Below, piece by piece: positions 34,300 through 42,751 of a stretch of 64,000 nucleotides of DNA. Source of the DNA: Streptomyces sp. NBC_00353 (GTDB lineage Bacteria > Actinomycetota > Actinomycetes > Streptomycetales > Streptomycetaceae). A program made the translations under genes and the position numbers. The notes beneath the pieces are model-generated. The model had not been told where the DNA came from. It saw nothing but the letters and a program-made list of their open reading frames with translations, and did not search any database. Numbering within the stretch: position 1 is the stretch's first letter; each line of letters opens with the position of its first letter. The stretch spans positions 434,001-498,000 of the forward strand of contig NZ_CP107985.1 of NCBI RefSeq assembly GCF_036108815.1. Direction: 5' to 3'.

Positions 34300-34672
34300 T
34301 TACCGGCGGACCTTCCTCAAGGCAAGCTCGACAAGGCGCAGCGCAGCCTGCACCGCCTGGCCCCCAAAGCAATGCCTGGAACTGGCTACGCAGCCCGTGG
34401 TCGGCGGCGGTCTCGTCGTCCTCCCCCGCACGGTGCATGAGGCGTCGGTGTGTTGCCTCGGCGGACAAGCCGGCAAACGGCATGGAGAAGCCTTCGCCCG
34501 ACTGCAGCCAGGCGGCAGTGTCCAGCACATCGCGGCGGAACTGCGGGACGTATGCCATGTTGTCGTCGCAGGTCAGCCACTTTCCAGCGGCCCAGAGATC
34601 CAAACGGCGCAGTTGGCCTTGTTCGCCGACCTCGGCGGCGAACCTGCGCTTGTCTCCCAAAATCACGTTCAC
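34300..34672 (-). pseudogene. DUF6228-like hypothetical protein, internally deleted
   Basis: The N-terminal part (MNVILGDKRRFAAEVGEQGQ, LRRLDLWAAGKWLTCDDNMA, YVPQFRRDVLDTAAWLQSGE) has the look of a streptomycete conserved protein with the pattern WAAGxWLTCDDNMA. After GLRSQFQ the sequence jumps; the ending AALRLVELALRKVRR and a TAA at 34300 lies in another frame. This is consistent with an internal deletion of the beta-rich C-terminal half. The family number is only a guess. Function unknown. Confidence 0.5.
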
Positions 34673-35949
34673 GTCGGTGACCGTCGCAGGTACAGCCCAT
34701 CACGCACAACCGCATACTCCGCTGGACCGGCGTCCGCCGACGGCCATCACCGACCACCACCTCACGCCCGTAGTGGCGGAGCTCTCTGTGGCGCCTGAGG
34801 GAGACGGGCCGGCGGATGTACTTCCACCACGGCACTTTGACCAGCTGAGCGGGTGGAACCCCGCCCGCGAGGGCGGAGGTCGCCCAGCAGCCCGTGGCTG
34901 GCGCTTCCGCGCTCGGATGCTGTCAGAACTCGGGCTCTGGCTCACAACCAAGAGATCACCAAGAGCATCATTCGACTGCATGTCGGCCGCGAACGCACCA
35001 TTGAAAGACGTCCAACAACCCCAAATCAGCAAGCGGTTGGCGCACCACACCGCCTGCTGCTCGCCCTGCGGAGGGCGGGCGCGGTGCTTCCGTTGGCCGT
35101 GTATGTGGAGGTCCAGGCTCCGCGATGTGCGGCTGGCTGGGCAGGGTGCCGCGCGAGGTCGCCGTGGTGCTCAGTCGGGCAGGGCGGGGGCGCGGTGCTG
35201 GTGCGGACGTGGAGTGACCGTGTTCTGCTTACGGCTCTTGCTTCCAGTACCAGCCGCGTGAGGCCATGCACTCCTTCGTCCACTCGGCGATCAATCGCGC
35301 CCCTTCCCGCCCGCCCCGCAGGGCAAGCCAGTTCAAATGTCACCCGATCGTGCATCAGACCCCTCCACCTAGGGAGCACCTCGCGCCACCACCAGCCCCA
35401 TGACACCCCGCCCGGACCACCGCACTACCGTCATTCGCTCCGCGGCTACTTCCTCGGGGCGGCCTACACCCGTCGAACCATCGTCCACCGAGTGGAATGC
35501 CTGCGCGACGGGCACAGCTAACGCGCCGGGTTCGTGAGCCGGGATATCGACGTTGCGTCAGACCCTCCACTCCGGGACCGCACAGCGGAACACCGGGGCC
35601 CCGAAGCGAAATAGCGGTCCGGTGGAAGAATTCCGCGCCCTGAAAGTCGTCAAGGGCAGTGCGGCCAGGGTCCACAACTTCGGGAGTTTTCTTCGCAGAT
35701 GACCTGACTGGCCCGGCCGACAGATCGGCATCGATGCGCTTGTCGCCGACGAGCGGCGCCCGGAACGGCCGAACCAGATGACAGGGCGGACGACGCCGCT
35801 TGCCGGCTGTTCCGCGGCCGACTTGTGAGCGCGGGCGATGCGGAAGCAAGAGCGCCGCGGGCGACGGCAGCCGGCTTCGCCACGACGTCCCCGGAGCCGG
35901 AAAACCAGATCCTGAAGGTGATGAAATATGTCACAGACGCAACGTTTAA
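34673..35949. other. Decayed intergenic DNA (1.28 kb)
   Basis: No gene with a start. A minus-strand scrap at 35229-35339 reads HLNWLALRGGREGARLIAEW then TKECMASRGWYWKQEP-stop, which has the look of a genuine protein end, but no upstream part remains in frame. Other frames are short and unsupported. Confidence 0.4.
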
Positions 35950-35976
35950 CGTTCAACTTGTTTCGGAGTAGCGTCG
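35950..35976 (+). promoter_or_regulatory. Shared promoter-like motif, copy 1
   Basis: cgttcaac (35950-35957), then ttcggagta (35962-35970) and gcgtcg, 75 bp before the ATG at 36051. The same blocks occur at 39160-39185, before the other small exported protein, with a 1-nt difference in spacing. With gttt at 35944 it resembles a stress-sigma (SigB-like, GTTT...GGRTA) promoter; the sigma identity is inference. Confidence 0.5.
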
Positions 35977-36050
35977 CTCCTGCCCCACCACCCCGGGGCG
36001 CCGCCAGGGCCCCACCCACAGGGCTCCGGCACCGAGCAAGGAGAAAGATC

Positions 36051-36479
36051 ATGAATCACACCTTCGGGCGCCGCGCCGCTACCGCGGCCGTCGCTTTCGC
36101 CGCCATAGCCGGCACCCTGCTGGCAGCAGGCGGCGCTGCCTCGGCAGCCCCCAATCCTGCGGCCGGCCATGCCGCGGTCGCCTCCCACACCCAGGGCGCA
36201 TCGACGTACGGCGATCACCGTGGCGACCGGAACGACCACCGCGACAGCTGGGGCGGCCGAGACGGAGACGGCCACCGCTGGAGCGACCGGGACGACCGCC
36301 GCGGCGACTGGCGCTGGGACGGCCACCGCCGCTGGGAGCGGCAGGGCCGGTACTGGTACAGCAACGACCACGGTCACCGTTACCGCTTCGACAACCACCG
36401 CTTCTACCAGTGGCAGCGCGGCATATGGGTTGTCGTGATCGGCAACGCGCACGACTTCGACTACGGCATCTTCCGCTGA
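36051..36479 (+). CDS. Small exported His/Asp/Trp-rich protein
   Basis: A 142-aa protein with a signal peptide (MNHTFGRRAATAAVAFAAIA, cleavage after ASA near residue 32). The mature part is extraordinarily polar: repeats of H, D, R, W and G (GDHRGDRNDHRDSWGGRDGD, HRWSDRDDRRGDWRWDGHRR), then an aromatic end (YWYSNDHGHRYRFDNHRFYQ, WQRGIWVVVIG). This composition suggests metal-binding or cell-wall-associated function; no family was recognised. The start has an aaggagaaagatc ribosome site. It shares promoter and leader with the protein at 39257. Confidence 0.78.
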   Translation: MNHTFGRRAATAAVAFAAIAGTLLAAGGAASAAPNPAAGHAAVASHTQGASTYGDHRGDRNDHRDSWGGRDGDGHRWSDRDDRRGDWRWDGHRRWERQGRYWYSNDHGHRYRFDNHRFYQWQRGIWVVVIGNAHDFDYGIFR

Positions 36480-36564
36480 CCGCACGGACGATGGCGCGCG
36501 CCAGGTCCGGGCACCGCCCTACCGCCCGGACCCGGCGCCCCCCGGCCCCAACACACTCCGAACC

Positions 36565-36981
36565 ATGACCAGTTGCGTAGATCACATGCTCGACATGGAG
36601 CTCGCGTCCCCTCTGGGTGAGCGGATCCTCGTGCCGACCCACCTGCTCTACAGGTCACTGGACCCGCTCGCCGTTCAGCTCCTCTTCCAGGACGGGCTCC
36701 AGGGCCTGGTCCCGTGGGTCTTCGCGCGCGACCTTCTCGCCGCAGGGACCCGGACCCTCAGCGGGGACGGCGACGTGCAGGTCTGGCCCGACGGGTTCGG
36801 CCCCGAGGCGCTCCTGCACCTCCTGCTGTCCTCCCCCCACGGATCCGCCCACCTCACGGCCCCGCTCCCGGCGATCGAGCGGTGGCTGCACTGCACGTAC
36901 CAGCTCGTGCCCGCCGCCAGGGAAACCGAGGCACTGGACCTCGAAACCCACCTCGCCCAGTTCCTGGATGGAGCAACCTGA
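36565..36981 (+). CDS. SsgA-like sporulation/cell-division regulator (SALP)
   Basis: A 138-aa protein with the SALP-family signatures LLYRSLDPLAVQLLFQDGLQ and WVFARDLLAAGTRTLSGDGD, VQVWP. SsgA-like proteins are unique to morphologically complex actinomycetes and localise division or cell-wall machinery during sporulation. The length is typical. No clear Shine-Dalgarno precedes the ATG; a leaderless transcript is possible, or the start may be the later ATG of MLDMELASPL. This is the strongest single marker of a Streptomyces-like host. Confidence 0.9.
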   Translation: MTSCVDHMLDMELASPLGERILVPTHLLYRSLDPLAVQLLFQDGLQGLVPWVFARDLLAAGTRTLSGDGDVQVWPDGFGPEALLHLLLSSPHGSAHLTAPLPAIERWLHCTYQLVPAARETEALDLETHLAQFLDGAT

Positions 36982-37199
36982 ACCATTCCGGGATCCCTGG
37001 ATGCTCCTCCTTCGGCACACACCCGAGCCCCTTGCCCTCCCGACGCCGACGGTGACAGGCCGACGCGACAGCAGCGAAGACGGTGCACCGGGCACTGCGG
37101 GCGACCGTGGCCGACGTCACCAGGTCAAAATGGACAAACGATGCCATCATCAATGTCGTGCAAGATTCAACCATTCACTTGGAACGCGCGCCCTTGACG

Positions 37200-38321
37200 A
37201 TGCCGGGGCCGATACCCCGCCTCGTCGGCCGGCTCCGCACCAAGCGGGCGGACCATGTGGTGCACGGCGCCAAAACCCTCATCGCGGCACTGCTCACCTG
37301 GGGCATCGTGGCCCCTTGGTCCACCGGGGGCCGGCCCTACATGGCCGTCGCCACGGCTCTGCTCATGGTCAACGCGTCCACGGTCTACCAGTCCGTGACC
37401 AAAGCGGCACAAAATGTAGTGGCCAGGGTCGCCGGGCTGGTCCTCGCCCTCGCGGCAGCCCAACTGCTGGGACCGACCGCGGGCGCCGTCGCGGTCATCG
37501 CGGTCATCGCGGTCCTGGCAGGACCCCGCCGCACCGCTGAGGACCGACTCCAGATCGCCTCCACCGCAGTCATCGCACTGGCCGCCACCACAGCCGGTCC
37601 CATGGGCAGTCTCATATCCCCCGCACTCCAGACACTCACCGGCGCGGCCGTGGGCATCGCGGTGAACGCCCTCGTCCTGCCACCGCTCTACCTGAACGAG
37701 TCCGATTCCGCCGTACGCGACCTCGCCCGCTCCATGGGCACACTGCTGCACGACATGGGCACCGGCCTCTCCCGGCGACACCTCACCTCGAAGGCCCACA
37801 CCTGGCTGCACCAGGCGCGCAGCTTGGACGACCGCCTCATCCGTGCCGAGGAACAGGTGAGGCAGGCCAACGAGAGCCTGCGGTGGAACACACGCTGTGT
37901 CGCGCACACGCGGCGCAAGGAGACGTCGGCCTTCAACGACGACGACACGTTCAGGGCCTTGCGCGGCGTGTCGCTCCAGGTACGCGGAATCGCACGGACC
38001 CTCGCCGACAACGCGCACGACAACCACGCCGATCACCACCTGGGGCACCAGTTCCTCGACCAGTACGCCGAAACCCTCCAGCTGGCAGGAGCAGCCGTTC
38101 AGACATTCGCCGAACCCACCCCGGCAGCCAGTTCACCGGACACGTCCCCTCGCGTACGCCTGCGCGGAACGATCGACGGCACACTGGCCTGGCACGACAC
38201 CATGACCGACATGATCGCCCGGGGCACCCTCACCAAACCGGGCGCCTGGCACGTCTACGGCTCACTCATGACCGACGCGGAAAGACTGCTGGCCGACCTC
38301 GACCGCACAGACACGCGCTGA
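37200..38321 (+). CDS. FUSC/aromatic-acid-exporter family membrane protein
   Basis: A 373-aa protein with six membrane helices in its N-terminal half (TLIAALLTWGIVAPWSTGGR; YMAVATALLMVNASTVYQSV; VVARVAGLVLALAAAQLLGP; VAVIAVIAVLAGPRR; AVIALAATTAGPMGSLIS; TLTGAAVGIAVNALVLPP) and a long soluble helical C-terminal domain. This resembles the ArAE_1/FUSC families, proposed to export aromatic acids. The start at ATG 37200 (MPGPIPRLVG) is the best guess; the frame is open to 37083, so an upstream start is possible, but no ribosome site is visible either way. Confidence 0.8.
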   Translation: MPGPIPRLVGRLRTKRADHVVHGAKTLIAALLTWGIVAPWSTGGRPYMAVATALLMVNASTVYQSVTKAAQNVVARVAGLVLALAAAQLLGPTAGAVAVIAVIAVLAGPRRTAEDRLQIASTAVIALAATTAGPMGSLISPALQTLTGAAVGIAVNALVLPPLYLNESDSAVRDLARSMGTLLHDMGTGLSRRHLTSKAHTWLHQARSLDDRLIRAEEQVRQANESLRWNTRCVAHTRRKETSAFNDDDTFRALRGVSLQVRGIARTLADNAHDNHADHHLGHQFLDQYAETLQLAGAAVQTFAEPTPAASSPDTSPRVRLRGTIDGTLAWHDTMTDMIARGTLTKPGAWHVYGSLMTDAERLLADLDRTDTR

Positions 38322-38849
38322 CTGAGGTTTCACCGGTCCGCGCGGCCTTGGCCACGCCGGACTTCCAGATCAGGGCCGCAGAAGCACCTGTCGTCGGAGT
38401 AGGTCAGCCACCCCGTATCCCGCCCCACCGGCGCCCTCACGCCGACCCCTTGACCGCGGAGGGGCCCCAGGAGTCATGGACCGGGGGCTACCGGCACGCC
38501 CTGAGGCCAAGGGCTCACCGGGTCGCACTGTGACTTGCCCGGCCGGGCGGGTGGGGCCGTGAACGACACCCGGCCGCAGCCCGTCATGCAGACCTGCACC
38601 CTCCACCGCAGCCGCAGGGAAATAAGGCATCACCTCCGGTCGCGGCCGTCGTCGATCCAGCATGGCGCCCCGGAGGAATGTGCGGTCAACCGGCCCCGCG
38701 CTTGACGGCGTTGTGCTGCCGCCCTCGCAACGAGCGGCAGCATCGGCCGGCGCCGGCGACCGGGGAGCGACTGCTGGGGCACGGCGACGCGCAAACCGCT
38801 GCTCATGCCGCCGCGGTTGAGCGGGGCGGGGGCCGCAAGCCCGCCGAGG
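38322..38849. other. No gene recognised (528 bp)
   Basis: Frames are open on both strands without ribosome sites or recognised motifs. It separates the FUSC gene from the ISAz13 remnant. Confidence 0.35.
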
Positions 38850-39154
38850 AACCGATCCGCCGGAGCCGCGCGTCCCGACGGTCAGCCGGCGAAGGGGTTA
38901 AGGCTTCAGCCTCAGGCCCGGCCAGGACCCTGGAAGGCCAGCAGCACCCGGACCGCAACACCCAGCTCCGCTCCATCGACGAGCAGGTCACACAGCGCCG
39001 AGCCGACCGCGAGCCGGCCGTCAGCAGCGACGCACAGAAGAAGGAGCCGCTCCGCCAACTGCCCGGCCCCGAGCGGCAGGCAACCGATGGAGCTACCGGA
39101 AACATTTCGACGCAACGACTCTCCGGGACATGGCGCACCTCACCCTCCAAGTAG
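38850..39154 (+). pseudogene. ISAz13-family transposase fragment
   Basis: LEGQQHPDRNTQLRSIDEQV, then DAQKKEPLRQLPGPERQATD matches the ISAz13 transposase segment LEGxQHPDRDAQFRYIxxQV...DTKKKELxGxxxxxGRE. A preceding part (GLRLQPQA) is in another frame. The catalytic regions before and after are missing. Only about 60-90 residues survive. Confidence 0.55.
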
Positions 39155-39159
39155 TTCAC

Positions 39160-39185
39160 CGTTCAACCACTTCGGAGTACTGTCG
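39160..39185 (+). promoter_or_regulatory. Shared promoter-like motif, copy 2
   Basis: cgttcaac (39160-39167), ttcggagta (39171-39179) and ctgtcg, 72 bp before the ATG at 39257, matching the motif at 35950. The downstream leader also ends with the same agcaaggaggaaagatcatg-like ribosome site as its partner gene. Confidence 0.5.
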
Positions 39186-39256
39186 TCAGTGCCTCATCAA
39201 AGGCAAGCCCTCGCGGCCTGTTGTGCAGGTCACGCGGTAAGCAAGGAGGAAAGATC

Positions 39257-39565
39257 ATGGCTTTCAGGATTGCGCGACGCGCTGCTCTCGCGGCCGCCTC
39301 TGTGACCATCGCAGCAACCGGACTCCTCACAACGGGTGGCCCCGCCTCAGCAGCGACCCACCCCACCGACGGCCGGACAGCCATCGTTTCCCACCACGTG
39401 CAGCTCCTCGACACCCATGACGACAGCCGCAGCCGGGACGCAGGACGGGCCGGCAACGACAACGACGCCCGGCGACGCTGGGTCAACGACCAAATCGAAT
39501 GGACCCTGCACCACAACCCACCCACAGGACGAACGACGACGACGCCCGTTGAGCTGGGTCAGTGA
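39257..39565 (+). CDS. Small exported protein, possibly frameshifted
   Basis: A 102-aa protein with signal peptide MAFRIARRAALAAASVTIAA and cleavage after ASA (residue 33). The mature part is charged (HDDSRSRDAGRAGNDNDARR, then RWVNDQIEWTLHH). In the adjacent +1 frame the sequence continues as WVSDQIERIRDHDGPHHWVR, a second copy of the WVxDQIE unit, starting at about 39545. This indicates that an indel in the acg-repeat near 39535 cut the original protein; the listed frame ends in TTTTPVELGQ. The ribosome site caaggaggaaagatc is excellent. Confidence 0.72.
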   Translation: MAFRIARRAALAAASVTIAATGLLTTGGPASAATHPTDGRTAIVSHHVQLLDTHDDSRSRDAGRAGNDNDARRRWVNDQIEWTLHHNPPTGRTTTTPVELGQ

Positions 39566-39880
39566 CCAGATCGAGCGAATCCGGGACCACGATGGACCTC
39601 ATCACTGGGTCCGGGACGAGTACAAGGGGCGTTCATACCGCCGAGCCCCCTTCATCCGTGCAGTTCCCATTGCTTCACGCACCCGCAGAGACTCCCTCGG
39701 CCGTTCACGCCGGCCACGGGGCCGCCACCGCCCTCCGGCCCGCCGGCACCCGCATCCCGCGGCACGCGTCGCTGGCCCCGAGCCCGCCACACGGGGCCCA
39801 CAACACCGACTGACCCCACCAGGCCCACGTGCCGCTCCTGCACATCTCTGGCCCCGGTCCGCCGTGAGGGACGGGATGCA

Positions 39881-39914
39881 CAAGGCTCCCGGAGCCTGTA
39901 CTCCGGGAGCCTTG
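39881..39914 (-). terminator. Strong terminator hairpin after the cold-shock gene
   Basis: caaggctcccggag (39881-39894) and ctccgggagccttg (39901-39914) form a perfect 14-bp stem around cctgta. It lies 17 bp past the stop of the minus-strand cold-shock gene. Convergent placement may also block transcripts from the exported-protein side. Confidence 0.75.
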
Positions 39915-39931
39915 TGATGCTCAGTCGCTGG

Positions 39932-40135
39932 TCAGGCGACCGTGATGTTCTCCGCCTGCGGGCCCTTCTGGCCCTGGGTGATGTCGAAGGTCACGGCCTG
40001 GCCTTCCTGGAGCTCACGGAAGCCGTTCGCATTGATGTTGGAGTAGTGCGCGAAGACGTCCGGCCCACCGCCGTCCTGGGCGATGAAGCCGAAACCCTTT
40101 TCCGAGTTGAACCACTTGACGGTTCCGCTGGCCAT
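39932..40135 (-). CDS. Cold-shock protein, CspA family
   Basis: A 67-aa OB-fold protein, MASGTVKWFNSEKGFGFIAQ, with both RNA-binding motifs KGFGFI and VFAHYSNI present, and the C-terminus GQKGPQAENITVA. It binds single-stranded RNA/DNA as an RNA chaperone. Length and residues are standard. Its start is the ATG of MASGTVKW; the frame upstream is open to 40258, but those residues are not family-like. The downstream hairpin terminates it. Confidence 0.95.
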   Translation of the reverse strand: MASGTVKWFNSEKGFGFIAQDGGGPDVFAHYSNINANGFRELQEGQAVTFDITQGQKGPQAENITVA

Positions 40136-40751
40136 GCTCGTGCCTTCCAGTCGATATCGGATCCGCACCGCGCGAACCCGGAGGTGATCGCCCTGGTCTC
40201 GCACTGCACAGCAAAACGCCCACGCCAGGGCGCGGGCAGGAACTGCGAACCACGACATCTGGCAGCAACGCTACACGGCGAAACCGGCCCGCACCAGAGA
40301 GCAACGACCATGATCCGGGCCCGGGTCGCCCGAGCCGGATTGCTACGGTCGGCGCGCCCAGTGGGCACATCCGCCCACGCGGCGTCCGGGCCATGTCAAT
40401 CGTCGTCGGTCGCGCCCCAAAACCACGCCACCAGCCGGCCATTTGCCGCCATTCCCCAGTGCGGGTCTGCGCAAGGCATCGTGTTCCTTGTCCAGCAGGC
40501 AGCTTCCGCCGTACCAATCATTGATGCCCGGACAGACCGGCTGAGAACGTCGGGGTCGCCCTCCTGAAGGTCATCGTCTCAGCGGTCCGCGAGCAACCGT
40601 CAGAGGGCGCGCAGCAGGGCGCCGAGGCACGGCCGCCGGCCACATCCTCAACAGCCTCGCCGGCTAACGCCGACGCATCAACGGCCCAGATCACCAGGGC
40701 TGGCGCCCCGACCTCGTTCTACGACGAGATCGGGGGCGTCCGTGGCGCGGG
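40136..40751. other. No gene recognised (616 bp)
   Basis: Contains the cspA promoter region on its left side. The remaining open frames lack ribosome sites and family motifs. Confidence 0.4.
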
Positions 40752-41960
40752 TCAGATGGTGAGAGTGGGCCAGGGGACGTCGGTTTCGACGGCGGCGGTG
40801 TAATCGACGCCGGGGACAGAGAAGCCGTAGAGGCGGCGGACTTCGTCGCTGAACCAGTCGAGGTCGGCGAGTTCGGTGATGGTGTCGCTGGTGGCGGTGC
40901 TCCAGCGTTCGGCGACGGCGTTCTGCACGACGGGGTCGAGTTCCCATGTGTCGAGGCGGACCCGGCCCTCGTCGTCGAGGTCTAGGGGGCGAGCGCCGGT
41001 CAGCTGGTCCCACAGCTCCGCCAGTTGACCGATCGGGGCCACCATGGCATCGCCGAGGACGCCACGCAGCAGCCCGACGTACAGGGCGATACCGGGGATG
41101 GCGGTGGAGGACTGGGTGACGGCAGCGGCGTTGACCGAGGTCACGGCCCGGCCGCCCACGGTCTTGGCGAGGCGCTCGTCCAACGTGCGTGCGGTGGCTT
41201 CCAGATGGGATTTTGCGGCGCCGATGGTGCCCTGCCGGTAGATCGCCGCGGTGAGCGGCGAGCCGATGTAGGACAGGGCGGCGGTGGCGAAGCCGTCGGC
41301 GAGCAGGGACCGGTCGGCCAGGAACGTGATCCACCGTTCCCAGTCGGTGCCGCCCATCACCGCCATGGTCTGCTCGATGTCGTCGTCCTCGGCCGGCGCG
41401 GTGGTGACCTCCTTCACCTCCGGGGCACCGTGCTCGTCGAAGACGAGGGTCTTGGTGGTGTATGGCGAGCCGATCGGCTTGAGCACCGAGGCATACACGT
41501 TGCCGGTGTCCGGGTCGGTGCGACGAGGCGCGGCCACCGAGTAGATCAGGAAGTCGAGTCGTCCCCCGAACCGCTCGGCGAGGAGGTCGGCAACCTGCTC
41601 CTTCACCGTGTCGCTGAACGCATCGCCATTGAGGAAGACCATGTCCCGCCCGTGCTGTTGGGCGAGGCGGGCGGTGGCGGCGGTGCGATACCAGCCGGCC
41701 GTGCCGGTGCGCCGGGCGGGCGCCTTCTCGAAGCACACGCCGATGCCACGGATACCGACACGGGCCAGGCCCGCGATCGTAGCGGCCAGGCCATACCCGG
41801 CGGACGAGCCGATGACCAGAGCCACCGGCCCTTCGCCCCCGGCGGTGACCGGGGCGGGGACGGCCTGCCACATCTCGTCCACCAGCTGTCGGCAGCCGCC
41901 AGGATGGGAGTCGAGGAACAGGAAGCCCCGGCTCTTGGGCGCAATGACGCGTTCGCTCAC
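40752..41960 (-). CDS. fabV: Trans-2-enoyl-CoA/ACP reductase, FabV family
   Basis: A 402-aa NADH-dependent reductase. VALVIGSSAGYGLAATIAGL is the Rossmann motif. The catalytic pair Y241 and K250 is visible in IYRQGTIGAAK, the Y-x8-K spacing that separates FabV from FabI and FabL. DFLIYSVAAPRRTDPDTGNV and DWERWITFLADRSLLADGFA are typical segments. FabV reduces the enoyl intermediate in fatty-acid elongation, or crotonyl-CoA in butanol-type routes, and is triclosan-insensitive in other bacteria. The GTG at 41960 has a weak gggac upstream. It stands alone between cspA and a VOC gene. Confidence 0.92.
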   Translation of the reverse strand: MSERVIAPKSRGFLFLDSHPGGCRQLVDEMWQAVPAPVTAGGEGPVALVIGSSAGYGLAATIAGLARVGIRGIGVCFEKAPARRTGTAGWYRTAATARLAQQHGRDMVFLNGDAFSDTVKEQVADLLAERFGGRLDFLIYSVAAPRRTDPDTGNVYASVLKPIGSPYTTKTLVFDEHGAPEVKEVTTAPAEDDDIEQTMAVMGGTDWERWITFLADRSLLADGFATAALSYIGSPLTAAIYRQGTIGAAKSHLEATARTLDERLAKTVGGRAVTSVNAAAVTQSSTAIPGIALYVGLLRGVLGDAMVAPIGQLAELWDQLTGARPLDLDDEGRVRLDTWELDPVVQNAVAERWSTATSDTITELADLDWFSDEVRRLYGFSVPGVDYTAAVETDVPWPTLTI

Positions 41961-42251
41961 GGTGTGGTGTCCCAGGTGTCGTCACGGACAAGGACGCGGC
42001 GGCCGCCTCGGCCACCCCGTCCTGCAAGTCTGCGGCCGTGCGGATGAACACGGTGATCTTGACCGGCACAACGATGTCCAGCCGGGCTTGGAGGGTTCCC
42101 ACTAGCTCTGGAGGGGGCAGGTGGCGGACCCAAGTCCCTTCCCTCAGGCTAGAGCGTGTATTGAAGGTGCTGCCATGCGCCTGAGCTGTGTGCGCGAAGG
42201 CTGAGCGCAACTCGGTAGCGTCTGGAGTGGAAGTGAGGAAGGCTCGCGCGC

Positions 42252-42635
42252 ATGGTTTCGGTATTGCAGAACGTGGCGATTGACTGTGCGGATGCCTACG
42301 AGCTGGCCCGGTTCTGGAGCAGAGTGACTGACCGTCCACTACACCCGGAGGACAAACCGGGTGACCGGGAGACTCAGGTGCTGCTGGCGGAGGGCCCAGT
42401 GCTGTACTTCAACCAGGTGCCCGAGTCTAAGAAGATCAAGAACCGGATCCATCTGTGTTTGCGCCCTGAGACATCGCGTGAGCAGGAGGTGGAACGGCTG
42501 CTCGGCCTCGGTGCCACCTTTGTCACCGATCATCGGAACCCCGATGGCTCTGGCTGGGCAGTCCTTGCTGACCCCGAAGGCAACGAATTCTGCGTTCTTC
42601 GCAGCGAGTCCGACCGAGCCGCGATGGGTTCCTGA
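42252..42635 (+). CDS. VOC-family glyoxalase-like protein
   Basis: A 127-aa protein: VLQNVAIDCADAYELARFWS and RVTDRPLHPEDKPG form the first beta-alpha-beta-beta-beta unit; RIHLCLRPETSREQEVERLL and VLADPEGNEFCVL (with the DPEGNEFC motif) form the second. Such glyoxalase/bleomycin-resistance-like proteins bind metals or small molecules; many streptomycete members are of unknown function. The start has gaggaaggctcgcg before it. Confidence 0.85.
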   Translation: MVSVLQNVAIDCADAYELARFWSRVTDRPLHPEDKPGDRETQVLLAEGPVLYFNQVPESKKIKNRIHLCLRPETSREQEVERLLGLGATFVTDHRNPDGSGWAVLADPEGNEFCVLRSESDRAAMGS

Positions 42636-42751
42636 CGCCCACGCGCCATCCTGGCCAGTTTCGTATGACCGCTGGTCACAGCCACTCGTTCATGGCCGCT
42701 ACGAGGACGGTCGCCTCGTAGCGGACCGCGAGCTTGATGCCCCTATGGATG

